DNA of 64,000 nt from Methylorubrum salsuginis. GTDB lineage: Bacteria; Pseudomonadota; Alphaproteobacteria; Rhizobiales; Beijerinckiaceae. Position 1 is the first letter of the stretch. Each line of letters opens with the position of its first letter. The stretch covers positions 62,001-126,000 of the forward strand of contig NZ_FOSV01000001.1 of the NCBI RefSeq assembly GCF_900114375.1, read 5' to 3'. A model generated the notes under the pieces. The model was given only the letters and a program-made list of their open reading frames with translations, was not told the DNA's origin and ran no database searches. This document shows, in pieces, positions 17,411 to 26,041 of this stretch. The position numbers and the translations under genes were made by a program.

Positions 17411-20125
17411 TCACCCCGCCTCCCCGGCGGCCGGGGGCCGCGCGAAGACGAGGCGCTGGTAGACGAGGCCGATGCCGATCAGGCAGGCGCCGAGCCCGAG
17501 GAAGGACAGGGCCCGCAACGGCCCCTCCAGCCCGGCGAGGTCGAACAGGAACGCCTTGAGGGTCGCAAGCCCGACCAGCACGGCGGAGGCGTAGCGGGCG
17601 AGCGTCGAGCCGCGCCGGATGCCGTCGGCGAGCGCCAGCAGGCCCAGCACCAGCCACGCCGCCGAATAGGCGTACCATTCGGGCTGGCCGGTCTCCCGGT
17701 CGAGGCCGATCCGCTCGCCCTGGAAGCCGTGACGGACCATCAAGCACGTGCCGAGGAAGGCGAGGCCGAGACCCAGCAGTCCCGCGGCCCGCACGAACCA
17801 GACCGGCCGGCGCCCCTGCGCGGCCCGCGCCAGGGCGAACGCCGCCAGCGCCGGCGCGCCGTAGGCCAGCGCGATGTCGTTGAACACGAGTCCCCCCGCC
17901 ACCGGCGCATCGGTGAGCAGCGGGTTGGCGGCGAGCCCCAGGCCGAGCGCCCCCTGCACCAGGGCCAGCACGGCGAAGGCGAGGCCCGCGACCCGGATCA
18001 CCGGCGAGGCGGCGGCCCCCGAGACGCGGCCCAGCACCAGGGAGAAACCGAGGCCCGAGAGCGTCGCCAGCCCCTGCTCGACGAGGCTGGTGCCCGGCGC
18101 CGCGAGGTCGCCGCCGTGGAGCGCGTGGCGGATCTCGAGGAAGACGAGCAGGCCCGCCAGCACGAGGCTCACCGCCTGGGCGATCTGCTCCGGGACATCC
18201 GGGGCACCGCGGCGGATCACCCCTGCGGCCAGCCCGAGGCAGAGGGCCGGCAGGCCGTAGGCGATCAGCAGCCCGTTGAGGATCGGCGTCGCCGACAGGC
18301 CGGGGCCGGTCAGCAGCGGATCCCAGGCGAGGCGGCCCGCCACCAGGGCGGCCAGGCCGGCGACGCACCAGCGCAGGGCCGGGATGTCGAGGCGTCGCGC
18401 GATCAGCCCGGTCGCGAGCGCCGCCCCGGCCAGCGCCGGAGTCAGCGAGCCGCCCGACAGCGCGAAGACGAAGCCGAGGCAGAGCGCCGCCACGGCCGCG
18501 GAGGCGAAGGCGCCGAGCCCGAGGGTCAGGGCCGGGGAGGGCGTGCGCTCGCCCTCGCGGCGGACCAGGGCGGCGAGCCCGCAGAACAGGGCGGCCAGCG
18601 CGCCCGCGCCCGCGGCGAAGCCCGGCGCGACCGCGCCGTCGGAGAGGCGGAGATAGGCCATCGCCAGGGCGCCGAGCGGCCCCAGCGCCGCCCCCGCTGC
18701 GGCGGCGAGGGCGGTGGCGTAGGGCAGGCGGCTGCCGCCGAGGAGGCGCAGGGTGCCGGCCGCCGCGACGAGGGCGGCCGCCACGAGGGCGAACCACGGC
18801 ATCGCCGAGGCCGCGTCCGTGCCGTGCCACAGGCCGAGCGGATCGCGCGCGGGCTCGCCCGCCTCGGGCCAGAGGGCGAGGACGCCCGCGAGCGCCAGCG
18901 CCGCCACCGGCAGGCCGAGGGCGGCCGGGGCCGCCAGCAACCCGGCGGCGGCGGGGAGCGCCACCGTCGCGAGCGCCGCCGCGATCCAGCCCGCCGCGGC
19001 ACCCTCGCCGGCGGTGAGGCCGAGCACGACGCCGGCGACGAGAACGAAGGCGGCCAGCGCGCCGGCGGCGAAGCGGTCGAGGCGCGCGTCCTCATCCGCC
19101 ACGCCCCGGCCCGGCAGCACGGCGAGCACCAGCGCGGCCAGCGCCCCCTGCAGCACGAGATGCGCCTGCGCCGGCCCGCTTCCGATGCCGGTCCCGAGGC
19201 CGAGGAGGGCGATCAGCACCGACCACGCCGCCGCGCCGAGCCCGCCCGCGACCGCGAGGGCGCGCCAGCCCTTCAGCCACGCGAAGCCGTAGGCGCTGCC
19301 CGCTACCACCGGCAGGTAGAGGGCGAGCGGCCACAGGCTGGCCGAACCGCTGCCGACGAGGAACGGCGCCCCCATGGCGCCGACGAGGCCGATGCCGGCG
19401 AGCGCCGGGCCGTGCAGCAGGGCCGCGGCCATGGCGGCGAGCCCCGTCGCGGCGAGCCCGGAGAAGGCCGCGAGCGGCCCGAGGAAGCCGTAGAGGGCAT
19501 GCGCCGCGTAGATCGCACCGAACAGAGCGACCGTTCCGGCGGCGGTGACGACCGCCGGCACGTCGGGCCAGTTCGGCGGAACCGGCGCCGCGCCGCGCAG
19601 GCGCCGGCGCAGGAACTCGCCCGCGGCGAGCAGCCCGAGCGCCAGAAGCACCGCGCCCGCGACCCGCACGCCCGGCCCGAACAGGCCCCGCTCGGCCGAA
19701 TAGCGCACCAGCAGGGCCGCGCCGAAGGCGAGCGCCAGCCCGCCGGCCCAGACGGTCCAGCGGGTGCCGAACCGCTCTTCGAGGGAAGGGCGCGGCGTCG
19801 CCGGGCGCGGAGCCGGGGAGGCGATCTTCGGCGCGGTCTTCGGAACCGGTTCCCGATTCGGCGGGACCGGGGGCGCGTCCGGTGGGGGGCCTTCCGGCGA
19901 GACCACGTCCGGCCTCGGCGCCTGCGGAGGCGGCGCCGCCGTCCTCACGGCGGTAGGTCTGGGATCGGGGGCGGTGGCGTCGCTTTCGAGCCGGGCGATG
20001 CGGCGCTCCAGCGCGGCGATGCGCCCGCGCTGTCCCAGCACGAGGAACAGCCCCGCCGGGCCGGCGACGATCGTGGCAAGCCCGAGGAGGGTGAGCAGAA
20101 GGATGAAGCTGTCGTCCATGGGCAC
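17411..20125 (-). CDS. DUF2339 multi-spanning membrane protein
   Basis: The 904-residue product is almost entirely hydrophobic, with some two dozen predicted helices. An N-terminal helix (ILLLTLLGLATIVAGPAGLFL) is followed by a short coiled-coil patch ('RGRIAALERRIARLES') and a ~70-residue Pro/Ala-rich linker. Then comes 'RFGTRWTVWAGGLALAFGAALLV', the characteristic opening of the DUF2339 domain, which runs to the end. Function of the family is unknown. ATG 20125 and ATG 20119 are both possible starts. The gene is very GC-rich, and the opposite strand therefore shows a 1002-codon open frame that I regard as a shadow. Confidence 0.87.
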   Translation of the reverse strand: MPMDDSFILLLTLLGLATIVAGPAGLFLVLGQRGRIAALERRIARLESDATAPDPRPTAVRTAAPPPQAPRPDVVSPEGPPPDAPPVPPNREPVPKTAPKIASPAPRPATPRPSLEERFGTRWTVWAGGLALAFGAALLVRYSAERGLFGPGVRVAGAVLLALGLLAAGEFLRRRLRGAAPVPPNWPDVPAVVTAAGTVALFGAIYAAHALYGFLGPLAAFSGLAATGLAAMAAALLHGPALAGIGLVGAMGAPFLVGSGSASLWPLALYLPVVAGSAYGFAWLKGWRALAVAGGLGAAAWSVLIALLGLGTGIGSGPAQAHLVLQGALAALVLAVLPGRGVADEDARLDRFAAGALAAFVLVAGVVLGLTAGEGAAAGWIAAALATVALPAAAGLLAAPAALGLPVAALALAGVLALWPEAGEPARDPLGLWHGTDAASAMPWFALVAAALVAAAGTLRLLGGSRLPYATALAAAAGAALGPLGALAMAYLRLSDGAVAPGFAAGAGALAALFCGLAALVRREGERTPSPALTLGLGAFASAAVAALCLGFVFALSGGSLTPALAGAALATGLIARRLDIPALRWCVAGLAALVAGRLAWDPLLTGPGLSATPILNGLLIAYGLPALCLGLAAGVIRRGAPDVPEQIAQAVSLVLAGLLVFLEIRHALHGGDLAAPGTSLVEQGLATLSGLGFSLVLGRVSGAAASPVIRVAGLAFAVLALVQGALGLGLAANPLLTDAPVAGGLVFNDIALAYGAPALAAFALARAAQGRRPVWFVRAAGLLGLGLAFLGTCLMVRHGFQGERIGLDRETGQPEWYAYSAAWLVLGLLALADGIRRGSTLARYASAVLVGLATLKAFLFDLAGLEGPLRALSFLGLGACLIGIGLVYQRLVFARPPAAGEAG

Positions 20126-20201
20126 GGCCGTCCGGTTCGGAAGGCCGCAAGCTTAGCGCAAGATGCAGGCGATGCGGGTGCCGCCCCTCACCACCAAGAC
20201 G

Positions 20202-20453
20202 TCAGCGCATATAAGCGAGGTGCAGCCGGCTGCCCTCGCGCTCCACGACGGCGCAGGGACGGTCGATCTCCGGCGAAGCGATCGAAAGATGGACGGTGTC
20301 GGGGACGATCACCGCAGGGTCGACTACGACATCGACACCGTCGGGCAAGAAATCCCACACGAGGCACCCGATCGACCCGGCATCGTTGCTGGATGAAATC
20401 AGTCCTACACTAAAGGCGTCTTGGAGAAATAAATCACGGCCCGCATTCAACAT
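20202..20453 (-). CDS. Small PilZ-like protein
   Basis: This 83-residue protein has the strand pattern of short PilZ-like domains seen in methylobacteria and rhizobia: 'VGLISSSNDAGSIGCLVWDF', a middle 'VPDTVHLSI' strand and a terminal 'CAVVEREGSRLHLAYM'. The Arg-rich c-di-GMP motif (RxxxR) at the N terminus is absent, so nucleotide binding is doubtful. The start is ATG 20453 with only a weak ribosome site. It is divergent from the Crp/Fnr gene. Family assignment rests on pattern similarity alone. Confidence 0.55.
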   Translation of the reverse strand: MLNAGRDLFLQDAFSVGLISSSNDAGSIGCLVWDFLPDGVDVVVDPAVIVPDTVHLSIASPEIDRPCAVVEREGSRLHLAYMR

Positions 20454-20802
20454 TGCCTAACCCCGCGAGCTGAGCGGCTTCGAGGGTTAACTGTACGGTT
20501 ACTTTTTTCCGAAATCACGCGGGAAATTTTCGATTGGCTGGCAAAAAATCGATTGCACGGCGCGAGAATTCATGACTGCCCAAATTTCGTTGCTTATTCG
20601 TTCCGCAACAAACCTTTTGGTTGCGTCCCGCCGGACTTGAAGGTCAAGGTTTTCTTCGCGCCGCCCGGTGGCGGCCCGGCCGGCCGCGAGGGCGCAGACT
20701 GCGGGCTCATCCACGGCGAAGGCGGCTTGCCGGCCCAGGGCGACTTGACCCGCTGCGACGCCCGCCCCACGATCCGATTCGTGCGAAGAAGGTTCTAGAG
20801 GC
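20454..20802. promoter_or_regulatory. 349-base divergent region upstream of the Crp/Fnr gene
   Basis: The left third is AT-rich (around 20490-20620, with TTACTTTTTTCCGAAAT and GGCAAAAAATCGATTG) and should hold promoters for the PilZ-like gene and perhaps the regulator. The right two thirds are GC-rich leader. I see no coding frame I would defend and no clear Crp half-sites. Confidence 0.4.
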
Positions 20803-21495
20803 GTGGCGACAGGCCGTTTGGCGAGCATCCCGTTCTTCAAGGAGCCGGGTGTCGATCTCACTCCCTACGAGACGCGCTGCCATTGGCGGCGCTTCGACGA
20901 GAACGAGACGCTCGTCGATTACGACGACATCTCGACCGACGTGTATTTCCTCGCCACCGGCGAGGTGCGCATCCTCAACCGCTCGCAATCCGGCAAGGAA
21001 GTGATCCTCGGTGAGATGCGCGCGGGCGCCTTCTTCGGCGAACTCGCCGCGCTGGACGGGATCGGCCGCTCGGCCAACGTCACGGCGCTGACCCGCGGCG
21101 AGGTCTGCGTGGTGCCGGCCGCCGTTTTTCGCCAGATCGTGTTCGCCTCCGAGCCCATCGCCGACCGGCTGTTCCGGCTGCTCGCCAAGCGCGTGCGCGA
21201 GTTGAACACCCGGCTGATGGAGCACGCGCTCCTCGACCTGCGCCACCGCCTCTATGCCGAATTGCTGCGCCTCTCGGTGCCGCGGGCGGGGCATGAGGGC
21301 GAGCGCGTCGTGACGCCGCCGCCCTACCACCACGTGCTTGCCGCCCGCATCGGCTGCCGCCGCGAGCAGGTGACGCGCGAGTTCACCGTGATGGCCGGCG
21401 AGGGCCTGATCGACCGCACCCGCGGCGCCCTCGTGATCCGCCGCCCCGACCTGCTCGAAGCGCGGGTGCAGGAGGCGCTGCGGGAAGACGCGTGA
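20803..21495 (+). CDS. Crp/Fnr family transcriptional regulator
   Basis: This 230-residue regulator starts at GTG 20803. Residues ~25-130 form the cyclic-nucleotide-binding-type domain ('STDVYFLATGEVRILNRS', 'AGAFFGELAALDGIGRSANVTAL'). The C-terminal helix-turn-helix is seen in 'LAARIGCRREQVTREFTVMAGEGLIDRTRGALVI'-type sequence, residues ~183-215. There is no FNR-type cysteine cluster at the N terminus, so it is not an oxygen-sensing FNR. It lies 41 bases before the potA-like gene on the same strand and could be co-transcribed with it. The signal is unknown. Confidence 0.88.
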   Translation: MATGRLASIPFFKEPGVDLTPYETRCHWRRFDENETLVDYDDISTDVYFLATGEVRILNRSQSGKEVILGEMRAGAFFGELAALDGIGRSANVTALTRGEVCVVPAAVFRQIVFASEPIADRLFRLLAKRVRELNTRLMEHALLDLRHRLYAELLRLSVPRAGHEGERVVTPPPYHHVLAARIGCRREQVTREFTVMAGEGLIDRTRGALVIRRPDLLEARVQEALREDA

Positions 21496-21536
21496 TAGGG
21501 ATGAACCAGGTCCTTTCGAGCCCCTGACCGATCGTC

Positions 21537-22625
21537 TTGCCCGCGCCCCTTCCCCCCACCGCCCCGCTGCTCGGTATCGAGCGGATCACCAAACGCTTCG
21601 GCCCTCAAACGGCCGTCGATGGCGTCTCCCTCGATCTCGCGCCGGGCGAGGTGTTTTGCCTGCTTGGGCCCTCGGGTTGCGGCAAGAGCACCCTGCTGCG
21701 GCTCATCGCCGGTTTCGAGACGCCGGACGCGGGCGCGATCCGGCTCGACGGGGCGGACCTGACCGCGCTGCCGCCGCATCGGCGGCCGGTGAACATGATG
21801 TTCCAGTCCTACGCGCTGTTTCCGCATATGAGCGTGGCGGCCAATGTCGGCTACGGGCTCAAGGGCTTGGGTTTGAGCCGGAAGCAGGCGGCCGAGCGGG
21901 TCGCCGGGCTGATAAAGCTGGTGCGGCTCGAAGGCTTCGAATCGCGGCGTCCCGAAACATTGTCGGGCGGGCAGCGGCAGCGGGTGGCGCTCGCCCGCGC
22001 CCTGGCACGCGAGCCGAAGCTGCTGCTCCTCGACGAGCCGCTGGGCGCCCTCGACCGCACCTTGCGGGAGGAGACGCAAGGGGAACTGCGGGCGATTCAG
22101 CGGCGGCTCGGCACCGGCTTCGTCGTCGTCACCCACGACACGCAAGAGGCGATGGCACTCGCCGACCGCATCGGCGTGATGGAACGCGGGCGCCTCGTTC
22201 AGGTCGGCCCGGCCCGCGACCTCTATGAGCGCCCGGCGAGCCGCTTCGTCGCCGGTCTTTTGGGCGACGTGAACCTGATCGAGGGCCGGCTCGGGCCGGA
22301 CGAGCCCGGCGGCCTGCGCACCGTCGAGACCGCCCTCGGGCCGATCCGGGCGAGCGGGGAGGGCGCGGCGGGCGCCGCCGTGGTGGTCGCGGTGCGGCCC
22401 GAGCGGCTGGTCGTCGGCGGGGCGGACGGGCTGCCCGGCACGCTCCAAGGGACACTTGTCGAGGCGACCTTCCTCGGCGACCGCATCCGCTCCCGGATCA
22501 GGATGGCCGACGGCACGGTCCTGCGCGCCTCCGCCGCCCTTCCGGCAACGGGGCCGATGCCGGGCGTGGGCGAGGCCGTCACCGTCGCGATTCCCGCCGA
22601 TGCCGCCCGGGTGCTGTCGGCATGA
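21537..22625 (+). CDS. potA: Polyamine-type ABC importer ATPase (PotA-like)
   Basis: The 362-residue ATPase has Walker A GPSGCGKS near residue 44, Q-loop 'MMFQSYALFPHM', signature LSGGQRQRV, Walker B LLLLDEPLGALD and the switch histidine in VVTHD. A C-terminal TOBE domain (residues ~270-360) is typical of the PotA/FbpC group. The start is uncertain: TTG 21537 gives the conventional N terminus but has no clear ribosome site. It overlaps the permease gene by four bases (ATGA). Together with the two permeases it forms a spermidine/putrescine-type importer; no binding protein is encoded here. Confidence 0.88.
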   Translation: MPAPLPPTAPLLGIERITKRFGPQTAVDGVSLDLAPGEVFCLLGPSGCGKSTLLRLIAGFETPDAGAIRLDGADLTALPPHRRPVNMMFQSYALFPHMSVAANVGYGLKGLGLSRKQAAERVAGLIKLVRLEGFESRRPETLSGGQRQRVALARALAREPKLLLLDEPLGALDRTLREETQGELRAIQRRLGTGFVVVTHDTQEAMALADRIGVMERGRLVQVGPARDLYERPASRFVAGLLGDVNLIEGRLGPDEPGGLRTVETALGPIRASGEGAAGAAVVVAVRPERLVVGGADGLPGTLQGTLVEATFLGDRIRSRIRMADGTVLRASAALPATGPMPGVGEAVTVAIPADAARVLSA

Positions 22626-23536
22626 GCGGGCGCTTGGCGCGGCTGCTGGTGCGCGGGCTGCCGCTCGCGTGGCTGGTCCTGTTCTTCCTCGTGCCCTTCG
22701 CGGTGACGCTGAAGATCAGCTTCTCCTCGCCGGCCACCGCCCAGCCGCCCTACCTGCCGGTGATCGACTGGCAGGGCGGGCTGGAGGGCTGGCGCGAGTT
22801 TCTCGAAGCGCTCGACTTCCAGAACTACCGCATGATCGCGGAGGACGCGCTCTACCGCGACGCCGCCCTGTCCTCGCTCGGCTATGCGGCGCTGGCCACC
22901 GCGATCCTGGCGCTGACCGGCACGCCGACCGCCTACGCCATGGCCCGCGCCTCGAAGCGCTGGCAGCCGATCCTCGTCGCGCTCGTCATCGTGCCGTTCT
23001 GGACGAGCTTCCTGATCCGGGTCTACGCCTGGATCGCGATCCTAAAACCCGAGGGGCTGCTCAACGGCGCCCTGATGAAGCTCGGGCTGATCGCAAGCCC
23101 GTTGCCGATCCTCGATTCGCCCACCGGCGTGCTGATCGGGCTGACCTACGCCTACCTGCCCTTCATGGTGCTGCCGCTCTACGCGGTGATGAGCCGGCTC
23201 GACCCGGCCCTGCTGGAGGCGGCCGCCGATCTCGGCGCCGGGCGGGCGCGGGCCTTCTTCACCGTGACCCTGCCGCTCGCCCTGCCGGGGGTCGCGGCCG
23301 GGGCGCTGCTCTGCTTCATCCCGATGGTCGGCGAGTTCATCATCCCGGATCTGCTCGGCGGCTCGGACACGCTGATGCTCGGGCGCGTGCTGTGGAGCGA
23401 GTTCTTCTCGAACCGCGACTGGCCGCTGGCCTCCGCGGTCGCGGTGCTGCTGCTGATCCTGATCGTCGGCCCCGTGGTGCTGTTCCGCGAGGCGGAGCTG
23501 CGCCGGGAAGAGGCCGCCGAGGGGAGGGGACGATGA
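22622..23536 (+). CDS. potB: Polyamine-type ABC importer permease (PotB-like)
   Basis: This 304-residue permease has six predicted helices. The first, 'LAWLVLFFLVPFAVTLKISF', is followed by the ~50-residue periplasmic loop usual in PotB. The motif 'LVIVPFWTSFLIRVYAWI' and the EAA loop 'LLEAAADLGAGRARAFFTVTLPL' place it in the PotB/PotH group. 'MVGEFIIPDLLGG' is also typical. Coupled to the flanking genes by ATGA overlaps at both ends. Confidence 0.9.
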   Translation: MSGRLARLLVRGLPLAWLVLFFLVPFAVTLKISFSSPATAQPPYLPVIDWQGGLEGWREFLEALDFQNYRMIAEDALYRDAALSSLGYAALATAILALTGTPTAYAMARASKRWQPILVALVIVPFWTSFLIRVYAWIAILKPEGLLNGALMKLGLIASPLPILDSPTGVLIGLTYAYLPFMVLPLYAVMSRLDPALLEAAADLGAGRARAFFTVTLPLALPGVAAGALLCFIPMVGEFIIPDLLGGSDTLMLGRVLWSEFFSNRDWPLASAVAVLLLILIVGPVVLFREAELRREEAAEGRGR

Positions 23537-24303
23537 CGCCTTTCGCCCGCACCGCGCTCGGCCTCGCCCTCGCCTTCCTCTACGCGCCGATCCTCGTGCT
23601 GATCGTCTATTCCTTCAACGATTCGAAGCTCGTCACCGTCTGGGGCGGGTTCTCGACCCGCTGGTACGCAATCCTGTTCGCCGACGGGCCGCTGATCGCC
23701 GCGGCCCTCGTCTCGCTCAAGGTGGCGCTGCTCTCGGCCGGGATCGCGGGCGTGCTCGGGACGCTCGCCGCGCTCGCGCTGGACCGGCACGGACGCTTCC
23801 GCGGGCGCGGCGCCTATACCGGGCTGCTCTACGCCCCGATGGTGATGCCGGAAGTCATCACCGGCCTGTCGCTGCTGCTGCTGTTCGTCGGCATCGGGCT
23901 CGATCGCGGCATCGGGACCATCGTGATCGCGCACGCCACCTTCGCCACCGGCTTCGTCGCCGTGGTGGTGGGCGCGCGCCTCAAGGGCCTCGACCGCTCG
24001 CTCGAGGAGGCCGCCGCCGATCTCGGCGCGTCGCCGGCCCGCGTCTTCTTCGGCATTACCCTGCCGCTGATCGCCCCATCCGTCGCGGCCGGCTTCCTCC
24101 TCGCCTTCACCCTGTCGCTCGACGACCTCGTGATCGCGAGCTTCGTCTCGGGCCCCGGCGCCACCACCCTGCCGATGCGGCTCTACAGCCAGGTTAGGCT
24201 CGGGGTGAACCCGGAGATCAACGCCGCCTCGACCCTGATGATCGCGACCGTGGGGCTGGTGGTGCTGGCGGCGTCCTGGCTGACCGCGCGGCGGGGGGCG
24301 TAG
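23533..24303 (+). CDS. potC: Polyamine-type ABC importer permease (PotC-like)
   Basis: This 256-residue permease partners the PotB-like protein. The start is ATG 23533, inside the stop of the previous gene and behind GGGAGGGG. Hallmarks are 'LYAPILVLIVYSFNDSK' in helix 1, 'YAPMVMPEVITGLSLLLLF', the EAA loop 'EEAAADLGASPARVFFGITLPL' and 'SLDDLVIASFVSGPG', the last being diagnostic for PotC/PotI. It ends three bases before the stop of a convergent gene, so no potD follows. Confidence 0.9.
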   Translation: MTPFARTALGLALAFLYAPILVLIVYSFNDSKLVTVWGGFSTRWYAILFADGPLIAAALVSLKVALLSAGIAGVLGTLAALALDRHGRFRGRGAYTGLLYAPMVMPEVITGLSLLLLFVGIGLDRGIGTIVIAHATFATGFVAVVVGARLKGLDRSLEEAAADLGASPARVFFGITLPLIAPSVAAGFLLAFTLSLDDLVIASFVSGPGATTLPMRLYSQVRLGVNPEINAASTLMIATVGLVVLAASWLTARRGA

Positions 24304-24306
24304 AAC

Positions 24307-25374
24307 TCATCCCGGTGGCGCCAGAACCTGGGCGCGCCGCGCCTCCAGTGTCTGCCAGACGAGGAGCGCGGGCAGGCCGAGGACGACGTCGGGGACGCGC
24401 TTGGCCAGCGACAGGGCAATGGCGATGCCCGCGTCCAGCCCGAACAGGGCGCCGACGAAGACGAAGCCGCCCTCTTGGACGCCGAGTCCGCTCGGCACCG
24501 GGAAGGCCGCCGACTTGATCGCCTGCGACAGCGATTCCAACACCAGAACCTCGGTCAGGCTCGCCTCGACGCCGATGGAGGCAAGCACGATCCAGATCTC
24601 GGCGGCGCCCAGGAGCCAGCCCGCGGCGTGGAGCAGCGTCGCCTGGGCCAGCGGGCCGCGGCGGTCGCGCCCCCAGACCGCGTCGAGGGCGTCGCGCACG
24701 GACGGGCCGGCGGCGGCACCCGGCTCGGGCCCGCCGAGGACACGGCGCAGGAGGCCGGCGAGCCGCCGCTCCAGACCGCGGGCGGAGCCGAGGCGCTGCA
24801 GGGCGAAGAAGGCCGCGACCGCCGCCACCGCGACGGCGGCCACCTCCACGGTCCAGCGGGCGAGCGTCGCGGCGGCCTCGCCGGGCAGCCGCCACAGGAG
24901 CCCGGCCCCGAGCACCGTGAAGCCGACCTGCGTGGCGACCTGGATCAGCATGTCGGCCAAGAGCGAGGCCGCCGCGAAGCTGCCGGCCACGCCCCAGAAG
25001 GTCAGCAGGCGCCCGCCCACCACCTCGCCGCCGACCGAGGCGACGGGCAAGAGCACGTTCACCCCCTCGCGCACGAAGCGCAGGATCACGAAGGCCCCGG
25101 TCTCGACCCGTCCCCCATCCGGCACGGCGGCACCGAGCCCGGCGAGCAGGCGGGCCCAGGCGAGCCCGCACAGGAGCACGATCAGCGCCCGCACGACGAC
25201 GATGCCCACGAGTCCCAGGGCGCCGATCCGCCCGAACGCGTCGCCGATGGACGCGAGGTCGTTGGTGGCCACGAGCCAGCCGCCCAGCCCCAGTCCGGCG
25301 AGGGTTCCGAGGAGCGGCAGGCGGCGCGCGAAGCCCCGCAGCAGGCGGCGCGGCGGGGAGGCGGGGTCAGCCAT
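24307..25374 (-). CDS. Flippase-like integral membrane protein (lysylphosphatidylglycerol synthase TM / UPF0104 family)
   Basis: This ~355-residue protein has seven to eight predicted helices and the family pattern 'LRFVREGVNVLLPVASVGGEVVGG', followed late by 'AFPVPSGLGVQEGGFVFVGALFGL'. Those two segments mark the YbhN/UPF0104 superfamily, which includes the membrane half of MprF and the hopanoid-associated HpnL. The soluble aminoacyl-transfer domain is absent. ATG 25374 (or 25380) lies inside the end of the ferredoxin gene, so the two are translationally linked. A role in lipid or hopanoid traffic is inference. Confidence 0.8.
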   Translation of the reverse strand: MADPASPPRRLLRGFARRLPLLGTLAGLGLGGWLVATNDLASIGDAFGRIGALGLVGIVVVRALIVLLCGLAWARLLAGLGAAVPDGGRVETGAFVILRFVREGVNVLLPVASVGGEVVGGRLLTFWGVAGSFAAASLLADMLIQVATQVGFTVLGAGLLWRLPGEAAATLARWTVEVAAVAVAAVAAFFALQRLGSARGLERRLAGLLRRVLGGPEPGAAAGPSVRDALDAVWGRDRRGPLAQATLLHAAGWLLGAAEIWIVLASIGVEASLTEVLVLESLSQAIKSAAFPVPSGLGVQEGGFVFVGALFGLDAGIAIALSLAKRVPDVVLGLPALLVWQTLEARRAQVLAPPG

Positions 25375-25819
25375 CGGCATCGGGCGAATCCGGCGCCGGG
25401 CGGGCGGGCGCGTCGAGGGAGAGGGATGCGGCGCAGACGGCATCGAGTCCGGGATCGAGCAGCACGACGCGGCCCCGCGCCAAGGAGGCCGCGGTCGCCA
25501 CCGTGAGCATCCGCTTGGGGCAGGGGCCGAGGCAGCCGGTCTCGACGATCTTCACCTTGCGGGTCTTCTGGCGGGCCTGCTGGCGGGCGTCCGGGCGCAG
25601 CACCGCCTCCCCCTCGGGCCGGCCCGCGGCGCGCTTGAGGACGCGGCCGAGGCGCTTGCGGTCCACACCCTGGCGCTTGGCGCACTTGCCGCAGACCAGC
25701 ACGACCTCTGCGAAGCCGGCTTTCGCCGTGCGGGCCTTGGCAGGCACCGCCTCGGGCGCCTTCGCCGTGAAGTCCTGCGCCGTGCGGATCGGGCCGCGCG
25801 GTTCCTGACGGCGTCCCAA
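25367..25819 (-). CDS. Thioredoxin-like [2Fe-2S] ferredoxin domain protein
   Basis: This 150-residue soluble protein has two cysteine pairs spaced as in thioredoxin-like ferredoxins: CGKCAKRQG at residues ~43-51 and GCLGPCPKR about 50 residues later. Between them is a very basic helical segment. The C-terminal part reads 'VVLLDPGLDAVCAASL'. Related proteins bind a 2Fe-2S cluster or nickel; the partner is unknown. It overlaps the following flippase-like gene by at least eight bases. Confidence 0.72.
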   Translation of the reverse strand: MGRRQEPRGPIRTAQDFTAKAPEAVPAKARTAKAGFAEVVLVCGKCAKRQGVDRKRLGRVLKRAAGRPEGEAVLRPDARQQARQKTRKVKIVETGCLGPCPKRMLTVATAASLARGRVVLLDPGLDAVCAASLSLDAPARPAPDSPDADG

Positions 25820-26041
25820 TCGCCCCTCCGCTCCCGCTTCGCCCCGCCCTCGCGAGGTGAGGGCGGCCTATCGCAGCCCGGCTGCGCCCGGCAATCCCGG
25901 CGGATCGCCGCGCCTTAAAAAGGGCCGAAAAGAACGGGACCTCAGCCCCGGCGGCGAGCGCCCGCCCGACGCTTCGCGGCCGGGCGCGACAGGAGCCCGG
26001 CAGACGGCCGGCGGCGGTTTTCCCGCGAGGATGTCTCTTCG
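25820..26041. other. Divergent gap between ferredoxin and KpsE-like genes
   Basis: These 222 bases must hold both promoters. I see no reading frame or strong hairpin. The only AT-rich patch (CTTAAAAAGGGCCGAAAAGA, near 25913) is a possible promoter element for the plus strand. Confidence 0.35.

Noticed and set aside
17405..20413. 1002-codon open frame on the plus strand
   Set aside because: It is antisense to the DUF2339 gene, composed of Arg, Gly, Glu and Gln runs with no domain pattern. Such frames are expected opposite very GC-rich hydrophobic genes.
22456..23532. Upstream extension of the potC-like frame to 22456
   Set aside because: The extension lies in a different frame over potA/potB and is Arg/Ala-rich. 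ATG 23533 has a ribosome site and family-like N terminus.
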